Assembly (NCBI GenBank): GCA_024699395.1
Contig: JAILPU010000023.1
Coordinates: forward strand, 1-5,448
DNA: 5,448 nt
Direction: 5' to 3'
Source: Lachnospiraceae bacterium
Lineage (GTDB): Bacteria > Bacillota > Clostridia > Lachnospirales > Lachnospiraceae
The translations under genes and the position numbers were made by a program. This document shows, piece by piece, positions 1-5,448 of this stretch (its first letter is position 1; the number at the start of each line of letters is the position of its first letter). Under the pieces are notes generated by a model, which was not told the origin of the DNA, ran no database searches, and was given only the letters and a program-made list of their open reading frames with translations.

Positions 1-1548
1 TACATCAGCTATTGCCATAATCCTTGCTTCAAAGGGGATTTCCTCCCCTTTGAGTCCCTTGGGATAGCCGGAGCCGTCCCATCTTTCATGGTGATAGTGA
101 GCCACATTTTCCGCAACAACTTTAAAGGATTCATCGTCTGTATGAAGAAGGACCTCGTGAATAACCTTGGCTCCTTCTTCGGCATGTTTTTTCATCTTGC
201 CATATTCTTCGTCGGTAAATTTGCCGGGCTTTCTAAGCACCGCATCATCAACCGCTATTTTCCCAAGATCGTGCATGGGCGCGGCCTTTATCACGTTGTT
301 GCAGAATTCTTCGGAAAGACTCATGAACCCTTCCTGTTTTATTTCATCTATAAGAATCCTTACACCCTCACTGGTTCTCTTAATATGACCTCCGGTGGAG
401 TTGTCCCTGCTTTCAACCATTATGGCGAGACTCATAATAAGATTGTCATGCATCTCAATTATGTGCTTTGTCTTTTCCTCCACCTCAGTCTGCAGCTTTT
501 CGGTATAAGTATCCAAAAGACTGATATATTTTCTGTTGGCGGTATCGTCGGTAAATGTAACAAGGTAACCCCTCTTTTTACCCCCGTCGTACAGATAATT
601 CACGTTGGCATTGTAGATCCTGTCATTCTCCGGGTCATCGTCCTCATCTTTGTACATATATACGAACTGATTATTTTTGGGATTATCCTTAAAACTGTCA
701 AGGAAGTGACGTACCTTTCCCTCCTCGGGCAATAATCCAAACGCATCATCCACAGCCTTGGTCTTTAATCCTTGAACCAGCAACTTAGCCGTCTCATTAC
801 TTCCCAAATATCTGTATTTGAAATCAAAAGAAATATATCCCATGCTGTTTTCCTGAACCATGGAATCAGTCACCGTACCTGCAACGTCATATAGATTCAT
901 CCTCGCGCATATAACAAGATACATAATCTGCGCAAGAAGATAACCTACAGGCATCATATCAATGTGATTGAGAATCTTTTTCCCCACAAAATAACTAAAA
1001 AGCACCACAACGTAGGGAACCACAAGAAGATTGATAACGGTCTTGGGAACCTGGCTTTTTCTTATTCTTGAATAAAAAATAACCGCAAAGCCAAGGATAA
1101 AGAACATCATCACCACAGCGTAATAGGCGGAATGCATCCAGCCGTAATCCCTGTTAAGAACTGCGATGCCGTCAGTGATTTCAAAAGAAGTGTTACTGTA
1201 AAACAAATCCATATGACCGATGGTCATGGGACCTGCAAAGACCAGACAGCATACTATAAATAAAAGAGTCCTGATCCATTTCTTTATCTCGATCTGACAG
1301 AGATTAAGTATGGCAAAAAGCATGAAAAACTGTAGGAAGCTTCCTCCCAGATAAATAAGCTGCATCGCCGACACAGCCTCGGGAAGACTTTTTGACAGGC
1401 TGTACATAAAATGCCCCAGACAGGCCACAACCACAAAGGCAAATATCATACTGATATTTACATTGAAGTGTTTATGCCAGTTATAGACATATATTATGGT
1501 GCAGATAAGAGATGCAAGGAATACACCCCCGTAAAAATAAGAAACCAA
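1..1548 (-). CDS. Seven-helix membrane sensor with PAS-like and HD-GYP domains, probable cyclic-di-GMP phosphodiesterase (partial, C-terminus missing)
   Basis: The reading frame is open for 516 codons from a TTG at 1548 to the left edge, so the end of the protein is outside the window. Residues 1-228 contain about seven hydrophobic helices, resembling the 7TM input module of sensor kinases. Residues about 232-340 look like a PAS fold (begins QENSMGYISFDF, ends TFTDDTANRKY), followed by a charged helical linker of about 35 residues. From about 375 onward is an HD-GYP domain with every expected motif in view: H388 in GGHIKR, H426-D427 in HDLGK, H455, HHE at 486-488 and GYP at 494-496, then IPFEARI. 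Members of this family hydrolyse cyclic-di-GMP at a di- or tri-iron centre. The intact residues argue for an active enzyme at the inner face of the membrane, with activity set by the sensor part; the ligand is unknown. The TTG is chosen because a strong AGGAGG lies 7 bases upstream and the next in-frame ATG is over 30 codons inside the first helices. It lies 41 bases downstream of the esterase gene and probably shares its transcript. Confidence 0.93.
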   Translation of the reverse strand, partial: MVSYFYGGVFLASLICTIIYVYNWHKHFNVNISMIFAFVVVACLGHFMYSLSKSLPEAVSAMQLIYLGGSFLQFFMLFAILNLCQIEIKKWIRTLLFIVCCLVFAGPMTIGHMDLFYSNTSFEITDGIAVLNRDYGWMHSAYYAVVMMFFILGFAVIFYSRIRKSQVPKTVINLLVVPYVVVLFSYFVGKKILNHIDMMPVGYLLAQIMYLVICARMNLYDVAGTVTDSMVQENSMGYISFDFKYRYLGSNETAKLLVQGLKTKAVDDAFGLLPEEGKVRHFLDSFKDNPKNNQFVYMYKDEDDDPENDRIYNANVNYLYDGGKKRGYLVTFTDDTANRKYISLLDTYTEKLQTEVEEKTKHIIEMHDNLIMSLAIMVESRDNSTGGHIKRTSEGVRILIDEIKQEGFMSLSEEFCNNVIKAAPMHDLGKIAVDDAVLRKPGKFTDEEYGKMKKHAEEGAKVIHEVLLHTDDESFKVVAENVAHYHHERWDGSGYPKGLKGEEIPFEARIMAIADV

Positions 1549-1552
1549 TCTT

Positions 1553-1563
1553 CCCCCTCCTTT
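1553..1563 (-). promoter_or_regulatory. Strong ribosome binding site that fixes a TTG start
   Basis: Read on the minus strand this is AAAGGAGGGGG. Its AGGAGG core (1556-1561) is close to a perfect match to the 16S rRNA tail and sits 7 bases before the TTG at 1548. There is no ATG or GTG in frame at a usable distance, so this site decides the start of the HD-GYP gene. A strong site paired with a weak start codon is a common combination in Firmicutes. Confidence 0.85.
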
Positions 1564-1589
1564 GTGTAAATGCTCCCCATTTACAACCT

Positions 1590-2219
1590 TTAGATCAATC
1601 CCATCTCTTTAATCTTTTCAAATAAAGCATTGGCAAGCTTTCTGTGACCATCCTCATTTAAGTGCTCATTGTCAGCCTCATCCGCACAGGCATAATCGGA
1701 AGCTGCCAAAAATGCATTTCCCCTTTTATTGGCAATATCCATGTAAACATTTTTAAGCTCTTGGGAAACCTCTACCGATTTATGGTTAAACTCGGGATCC
1801 TTATCGGGACGCCACACATTCTCTCCCAGAAGTATGGGGGAAACAAGAATTATATTCCCGGGCGACACATAATTTTCCAGAAGTTCGAGGCAGGATTCCA
1901 CACCCTCACCTATCCTTGAAGCCGACGCATTGTAAACGCTCTTACAATCATTCGTCCCAAGCATTAAGACTGCTGCCTCAATGGGATCCAGAGTCTCAAG
2001 TATCATGGATAATGAAGCTTTCCCGTTTCTGTGGGGACGAAGGGGATCGTCAAATACGGTAGTCCTTCCGCACAACCCTTCCTCTGCTATCTTGATATTG
2101 TCAAGCATCCCCTCAAGAATGCCGGTCCATCGATTTTCGTAAGGGTATCTTTTTCTTGAATTCGATCCCGGAATATATCCCCATGTATTGGAATCTCCAA
2201 AGGCAAGTATGGTTTTCAT
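1590..2219 (-). CDS. SGNH/GDSL-family hydrolase, arylesterase-like (cytoplasmic)
   Basis: A complete 209-residue protein that closely follows the SGNH arylesterase/acyltransferase group typified by the Mycobacterium smegmatis enzyme MsAcT (216 residues). All four conserved blocks are visible: the nucleophile Ser10 in GDSNTWG (8-14), Gly48 in EEGLCGRTT followed by FDDP, Asn90 in MLGTND (86-91), and the Asp183/His186 pair in DNEHLNEDGH. Family members hydrolyse short-chain acyl or aryl esters and some transfer acyl groups to alcohols; the natural substrate here cannot be read from the sequence. There is no signal peptide or membrane helix, so the enzyme should be cytoplasmic. That makes direct removal of acyl groups from finished surface glycan less likely. 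The ATG at 2219 is supported by AAGGA at 2226-2230, 6 bases upstream. It is the first gene of the leftward pair. Catalytic residues are intact, so I see no reason to call it degenerate. Confidence 0.93.
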   Translation of the reverse strand: MKTILAFGDSNTWGYIPGSNSRKRYPYENRWTGILEGMLDNIKIAEEGLCGRTTVFDDPLRPHRNGKASLSMILETLDPIEAAVLMLGTNDCKSVYNASASRIGEGVESCLELLENYVSPGNIILVSPILLGENVWRPDKDPEFNHKSVEVSQELKNVYMDIANKRGNAFLAASDYACADEADNEHLNEDGHRKLANALFEKIKEMGLI

Positions 2220-2273
2220 ATTTTTTCCTTTTTAATAATATGTTAATCTGTCACTTTTATTTACAATAACATG

Positions 2274-2310
2274 CGTAAGTCATATGCAGACGTAATGTGA
2301 CTGTCTTACG
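2274..2310. repeat. Imperfect inverted repeat, possible operator
   Basis: The arm CGTAAGTCA (2274-2282) is matched at 8 of 9 positions by the reverse complement of TGTCTTACG (2302-2310), with a 19-base gap. The sequence GTCATAT also occurs twice in direct orientation (2279-2285 and 2313-2319). The spacing suits two protein half-sites or looped contacts better than an RNA hairpin. It lies 55-91 bases upstream of the hydrolase start, where a repressor or activator of the leftward genes could bind. The regulator is not in the window. Confidence 0.35.
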
Positions 2311-2320
2311 GTGTCATATT

Positions 2321-2336
2321 TTTACAGTTATGTAAA
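2321..2336. repeat. Perfect palindrome TTTACA-N4-TGTAAA, candidate operator
   Basis: Two perfect 6-base arms (2321-2326 and 2331-2336) flank GTTA, the size and symmetry of a site for a dimeric helix-turn-helix regulator. A lone TTTACA half-site also occurs at 2260-2265. The palindrome ends 47 bases before the -35 box of the rightward promoter and is about 100 bases from the leftward start, so it could serve either direction. In an AT-rich gap a 6+6 palindrome can arise by chance, so this is only a candidate. Confidence 0.4.
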
Positions 2337-2383
2337 TATTATCATATCCGTGTTTGGGATTAAATATATTGGAAAGGGATAAT

Positions 2384-2412
2384 TTGAAAAAAAGTACGGT
2401 TTCTGATAAAAT
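2384..2412 (+). promoter_or_regulatory. Sigma-A-type promoter with extended -10 for the acyltransferase operon
   Basis: TTGAAA (2384-2389, 5 of 6 matches to the -35 consensus) and TAAAAT (2407-2412, 5 of 6 matches to the -10 consensus) are separated by the optimal 17 bases. A TG at 2404-2405, one base before the -10 box, forms an extended -10 element. Transcription should begin near 2418-2420, giving a leader of about 85 bases before the ATG at 2505. This is the best promoter in the window and should drive both rightward genes. Confidence 0.72.
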
Positions 2413-2420
2413 AATTCTCG

Positions 2421-2465
2421 GTGTGAGCTCTCATACAATTGCATTACGCAACGGTACGGGCAATT
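2421..2465 (+). other. Self-complementary 5' leader of the acyltransferase transcript
   Basis: Near the predicted transcript start, 2421-2426 can pair with 2431-2436 (six pairs including one G-U) around a 4-base loop. Further on, AATTGC (2437-2442) is a perfect complement of GCAATT (2460-2465), while its TTGC part can instead pair with GCAA at 2448-2451. These are modest stems with competing pairings. They match no riboswitch class that I recognise, and no U-tract follows them. They may only protect the 5' end of the mRNA. Confidence 0.25.
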
Positions 2466-2490
2466 TCCTATAAAACAAATAAAATAAACA

Positions 2491-2495
2491 AGGAG
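2491..2495 (+). promoter_or_regulatory. Ribosome binding site that sets the acyltransferase start at 2505
   Basis: AGGAG lies 9 bases before the ATG at 2505. The frame stays open upstream to a TTG at 2439, but that codon has no ribosome binding site, would add 22 residues unlike the family, and would place this AGGAG inside the coding region. The start at 2505 is therefore preferred. Confidence 0.8.
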
Positions 2496-2504
2496 ACTCC
2501 TCAA

Positions 2505-3707
2505 ATGGAAAAGCTCAATAACGTGAATGATGACCACATATATGCCCTTGACGGGTTAAGAACATTCGGGATACTTCTTGTTTCATGGTTTCATTTATGG
2601 CAGTTGTCATGGCTTACGCCCTACACTCCTGTTAAAAATAAAATTCTCAATTCCATAGGACTGTACGATCTTAACCTTCACACCCTTGTGAGATTCGGAT
2701 ATACCAGCGTGGAATTTCTGATTCTATTAAGTGCGGTAGTAAATTTTATTCCCTATGCAAAAGCAATCGTATACGAAACCGCCTTTCCTGACACAAAGGA
2801 ATTCTATATTAAAAGAGCCATAAGAATTCTTCCCTCTTACTATCTTTGCATCATAATAATGCTTATAATTGCCCTGGTTAACGGAAGCTACACCAGCATC
2901 GGATTTATGCTTAAGGATCTGATTTCCCATCTTACCTTTACGGGAATTTTCTTTACGGATGTCTATACCACCTCAAATCTAAACGGTGTATTGTGGACTC
3001 TTCAATTAGAGGTTCTCTACTATGTACTTATGCCCTTTATCGCGAAGGCCTTCAGGAAAATACCTGTTATTACTACTACGGTTATTCTCGGAATCTCATT
3101 TTTAACCTGTAATATAATGACCAATACTCTTAAAGACGCCCTTCCCTATAACAACTTTTTCACCACTTTCGCAGGCTATTATGTATGCGGCCTTCTTATT
3201 GCCGTTATATATTTCTATGCCAAAAAGCATAATTTCATCAATAAATATGTAAAAATGGGAGCAATACTGGGAATCATCTTCTCTGTATCCGTATACGGGA
3301 AAATATTGACTTCCCTGTACGATCAGGACAGATTCCACGCCCAGTTAGCCTTAAGGCACCCCTTACTTATGACAATAGGACTGATGACTATTTGCCTTAT
3401 GTTTTCTCCCCGCCCCATACAAAAGGTTTTGGGAAATAAAGTCATTCAGTTTATCAATATCATTTCCTACAATCTCTTTATATGGCATCAGCAGGTATTC
3501 AGGTTTTTGAGAGAATTCCGTATCCCCTACTGGGAAGGAACGGAATATCCCAATAAAACCGGAAACAGACCATGGCAGATTAAATACACTGTTTACTGCG
3601 TTATTTTTTCCATATTGTTTGCAGCACTGATAACATTTGCTTTTGAGCTCCCTGTAGGCAAATTTTTACGCAAACGTTTTCTTGACAAGAAGAAAAACTC
3701 GAACTAA
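2505..3707 (+). CDS. Acyltransferase-3 family integral membrane protein (OafA-like), probable glycan O-acyltransferase
   Basis: A complete 400-residue polytopic membrane protein with about ten hydrophobic segments. It has the hallmarks of the acyltransferase-3 family, whose members take acyl groups (usually acetyl) across the membrane and attach them to polysaccharides, peptidoglycan or other surface molecules. Visible motifs are YALDGLRT near the N-terminus, with R19 and H30 ten residues apart as in the R-x10-H catalytic motif; KRAIRILPSYYL at 104-115, matching the KRxxRIxPxY loop; GVLWTLQLEVLYYVLMP at 161-177, matching the family's W-x-L-x-x-E-x-x-FY segment; and YNLFIWHQ at 322-329, like the usual YxLYLWH. 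The usual LSGFLI stretch is replaced by LSAVVN (75-80). There is no C-terminal SGNH domain, so any partner must come from another protein. Its closest partner is the membrane glycosyltransferase-like protein starting 67 bases downstream, which suggests surface glycan modification. The acyl donor and target are not readable. Confidence 0.88.
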   Translation: MEKLNNVNDDHIYALDGLRTFGILLVSWFHLWQLSWLTPYTPVKNKILNSIGLYDLNLHTLVRFGYTSVEFLILLSAVVNFIPYAKAIVYETAFPDTKEFYIKRAIRILPSYYLCIIIMLIIALVNGSYTSIGFMLKDLISHLTFTGIFFTDVYTTSNLNGVLWTLQLEVLYYVLMPFIAKAFRKIPVITTTVILGISFLTCNIMTNTLKDALPYNNFFTTFAGYYVCGLLIAVIYFYAKKHNFINKYVKMGAILGIIFSVSVYGKILTSLYDQDRFHAQLALRHPLLMTIGLMTICLMFSPRPIQKVLGNKVIQFINIISYNLFIWHQQVFRFLREFRIPYWEGTEYPNKTGNRPWQIKYTVYCVIFSILFAALITFAFELPVGKFLRKRFLDKKKNSN

Positions 3708-3774
3708 ATCGGACAAGCGCCTACTTTCAGTTATATACCCGCATTAATCAAAAAAGAAAGACGAGGAAAAACTC

Positions 3775-5448
3775 ATGAAATTACCGGAGGCTCTTTCAAC
3801 CAAATACGAGGAAATTAAAGATAACAAATATCTGAAACATATTATTGCCTTTTCCATCTTTTTAATAGTTTCAATCCTTGCTGAATTGTTTATATTTAAC
3901 TTCAGGCACTGGGAAACAGTCTCCAACCAAGAAGAGACGGTTCCTTACAGCATAAGCGGCGGTTATGATGTCATAGACGAGGATACAATCCTTACATCGG
4001 ATGACAGTCTTTGTTTTGAATTAAACGATCTTAACAAAGTAATAAAGACCGTATATGTTAATTTTGAACGTGTTGATATTAACGGCGACAACTATGAGCC
4101 CATCAAAGCCCATTTTGAAGCCACCGATATTTCACATCATTCCTATTACAACCTTAACAACAGAATGATATGTGAAAACGAGCCCAGAAGCTCATATATC
4201 ACTATACATACCTACGCAGAAACAAAATCCATGAGGATTTTTACCACCATGGAAAAAGAGGCACAGTACAGGGTGGATATTTCCATAAATCCCGTAATAC
4301 CCATTTTCTTTTACCGTGAAAGAGTATTCCTGCTTTTTGCCGTGTTATCTTTGTTCTATCTTTTTAAGCCCGGTTCTGTCCTTCACCGCATCAAATACCT
4401 GGATCTTAATGTGGGTCAGAGAAGGGCTATGATTACCGTTATCTTGTGCATAACAGTATGGATTCTTTCCTGGGTTAACACACTTAATCCCTTCTATCAG
4501 GGAGAATACGGAGCCAACACGGAGCAATATCAAAAACTGGCAGAAGCCTTCTCAGAAGGAAGCCTCTCCCTTTTGGAAAAACCCGTTGAAATCTTGAACA
4601 CCATGGAGAATCCCTACGATATGTCCTTAAGAGGGGAACTCATGGATTTCTGGGATTACAAGTTTGACCACGCTTATTACAAAGGCGAGTACTATGTTTA
4701 TTTCGGTGTTGTACCCGTGGTCCTGTTGTATTATCCCTATTACGTCATCACAGGACACCATATACACAATCACACCGTATGTCTTATAGGCATAATACTT
4801 ATTCTGGCCGGTATATTCCTACTGCTGGATGAGCTTATAAAAAAATATTACAAAAAATGTTCCCTCGCCCTATGGTTCATGAGTATTGAGACCATGATAA
4901 TGGGAAGCTACATAGTGTATATCACCAAAAGGCCGGATATCTATTCCGTTCCCATTACGTACGCTGTGGGCTTTACCCTACTTGGTATGTGGGCCTTTAC
5001 AAAAGCCATGGAGACTGAAACGAAGACACTTAAATTCGGATATATGCTTGCAGGTTCTTTGTTTACCGCACTTATAACCGGCTGCAGACCCCAGATTTTC
5101 GTGGTTTTGGTGATTGACATTTTAATCCTTAAGGACTATGTCTTCTCTCTAAAATACTTAAAGAGTAAAAACGGAATCAAATCAATTATCGCGGTTGCCA
5201 TCCCCATGATGACGGTTGCGGTTTTACTGATGCTGTACAACTACAAGCGATTTGAGAATCCCTTCGATTTCGGTGCATTTTACAATCTTACCTTTAATGA
5301 TATGCGTAACCGCGGATGGGTATGGGACAGAGTTCCCTACGGAAGTGTGATATATCTTTTCCGTCCCTTTGAGTTGTCCCCGGTATATCCTTTCTTTAAC
5401 AATATTGAAATGAACACCGCATATATGGGAGAAACGATCCAGGAGACC
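3775..5448 (+). CDS. Large polytopic membrane protein, GT-C (PMT/family 39)-like putative glycosyltransferase (partial, C-terminus missing)
   Basis: The frame is open for 558 codons to the right edge. The ATG at 3775 follows GAGGA (3763-3767) at 7 bases. One helix (about 22-42) is followed by a roughly 130-residue hydrophilic segment (45-175) that should lie outside the cell, then helices near 182-199 and 217-235. A loop carries the stretch QYQKLAEAFSEGSLSL (251-266), NPYD (279-282), and WDYKFDHAYYKGEYYVYFG (293-311). At least five more hydrophobic segments follow. The pattern of a small-loop LAEAxxxGxLSL, then NPYD, then YYxGxYYxYFGxxPxxLLxYPxYxxTG is one I recall from membrane proteins annotated as family 39/PMT-like in Firmicutes; such enzymes use lipid-linked sugars on the outer face. 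The assignment rests on this resemblance and topology. The catalytic acid expected in the first outer loop is not certain (E244 or E250 are candidates). It is most likely co-transcribed with the acyltransferase, as no terminator is visible in the 67-base gap. It could instead be an uncharacterised membrane protein of another function. Confidence 0.65.
   Translation, partial: MKLPEALSTKYEEIKDNKYLKHIIAFSIFLIVSILAELFIFNFRHWETVSNQEETVPYSISGGYDVIDEDTILTSDDSLCFELNDLNKVIKTVYVNFERVDINGDNYEPIKAHFEATDISHHSYYNLNNRMICENEPRSSYITIHTYAETKSMRIFTTMEKEAQYRVDISINPVIPIFFYRERVFLLFAVLSLFYLFKPGSVLHRIKYLDLNVGQRRAMITVILCITVWILSWVNTLNPFYQGEYGANTEQYQKLAEAFSEGSLSLLEKPVEILNTMENPYDMSLRGELMDFWDYKFDHAYYKGEYYVYFGVVPVVLLYYPYYVITGHHIHNHTVCLIGIILILAGIFLLLDELIKKYYKKCSLALWFMSIETMIMGSYIVYITKRPDIYSVPITYAVGFTLLGMWAFTKAMETETKTLKFGYMLAGSLFTALITGCRPQIFVVLVIDILILKDYVFSLKYLKSKNGIKSIIAVAIPMMTVAVLLMLYNYKRFENPFDFGAFYNLTFNDMRNRGWVWDRVPYGSVIYLFRPFELSPVYPFFNNIEMNTAYMGETIQET

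Larger units (their letters stand above)
2220..2504. promoter_or_regulatory. Divergent intergenic control region
   Basis: This 285-base gap separates the starts of two genes pointing away from each other, so it must hold promoters for both directions. It is visibly richer in A and T than the flanking genes. It contains one convincing rightward promoter, two inverted repeats and a leader with self-complementary segments, each listed separately. For the leftward genes I looked for -35/-10 pairs. The best were TTGTAA with TAACAT at a 15-base spacing, or TATTAT close to the ribosome binding site; neither is convincing. No small ORF with a credible ribosome binding site is present. Confidence 0.8.

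Noticed and set aside
88..735. Long plus-strand open frame of 215 codons (and a shorter one at 167-388).
   Set aside because: It lies antisense to the HD-GYP gene, whose minus-strand frame carries all the family motifs over the same bases. The plus-strand translation shows no recognisable domain and there is no ribosome binding site.
2491..2501. The AGGAG-A-CTCCT palindrome at the acyltransferase ribosome binding site, considered as a translation-blocking hairpin.
   Set aside because: The central loop would be a single base, which cannot form; opening the stem leaves only three pairs, too weak to sequester the site.
2439..2504. A 22-codon upstream extension of the acyltransferase from a TTG at 2439.
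   Set aside because: There is no ribosome binding site before the TTG, and the AGGAG at 2491-2495 points to the ATG at 2505, where the family's normal N-terminus begins.
2328..2537. Minus-strand open frame of 69 codons across the intergenic gap and the acyltransferase start.
   Set aside because: It overlaps the rightward promoter, leader and start codon. It shows no domain, and I found no strong ribosome binding site for it.
3102..3338. Minus-strand open frame of 78 codons inside the acyltransferase gene; similar short ones occur at 2727-2930, 3744-3926 and 4345-4533.
   Set aside because: All lie antisense to well-supported membrane protein genes and have no recognisable domain; they are consistent with chance open frames.
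3708..3774. Possible terminator or separate promoter between the two rightward genes.
   Set aside because: I found no GC-rich stem with a following T-run, and no -35/-10 pair at a sound spacing. The A-rich stretch before the ribosome binding site is not a terminator in the plus direction.

Overview
The window carries two divergent gene pairs around a 285-base regulatory gap (2220-2504). Protein similarity and codon choice suggest a Gram-positive, Clostridia-type bacterium, most likely of the Lachnospiraceae (Butyrivibrio or Roseburia-like). The clues are strong AGGAG-type ribosome binding sites, a TTG start, moderate G+C with frequent CTT and CCC codons, and a seven-helix HD-GYP signalling protein. 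This placement is inference; no rRNA or other marker gene is present.

Left, minus strand (1-2219): an arylesterase-like SGNH hydrolase comes first (2219 to 1590). After 41 bases it is followed by a membrane-bound HD-GYP protein, a predicted cyclic-di-GMP phosphodiesterase, that starts at a TTG (1548) and runs off the left edge. It lies against the direction of the printed sequence and is easy to miss because its stop codon is outside the window.

Middle (2220-2504): the divergent promoter region. A good sigma-A-type promoter with an extended -10 faces right (2384-2412). Two inverted repeats upstream of it could be operators. The transcript leader of roughly 85 bases has self-complementary segments. 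No convincing promoter was found for the leftward pair.

Right, plus strand (2505-5448): a 400-residue acyltransferase-3 family membrane protein, then after 67 bases a large polytopic membrane protein cut by the right edge. The latter looks like a GT-C-type (PMT/family 39-like) glycosyltransferase with an extra extracytoplasmic domain near its N-terminus. No terminator separates the two, so they are probably one transcript.

Taken together, the right-hand pair suggests assembly or acylation of a surface glycan, and the left-hand pair suggests second-messenger signalling plus a cytoplasmic esterase. The functional link between the pairs rests only on adjacency. I see no mobile elements, tRNA or rRNA genes, CRISPR arrays or phage genes, and nothing that clearly makes a new defence or mobile system.
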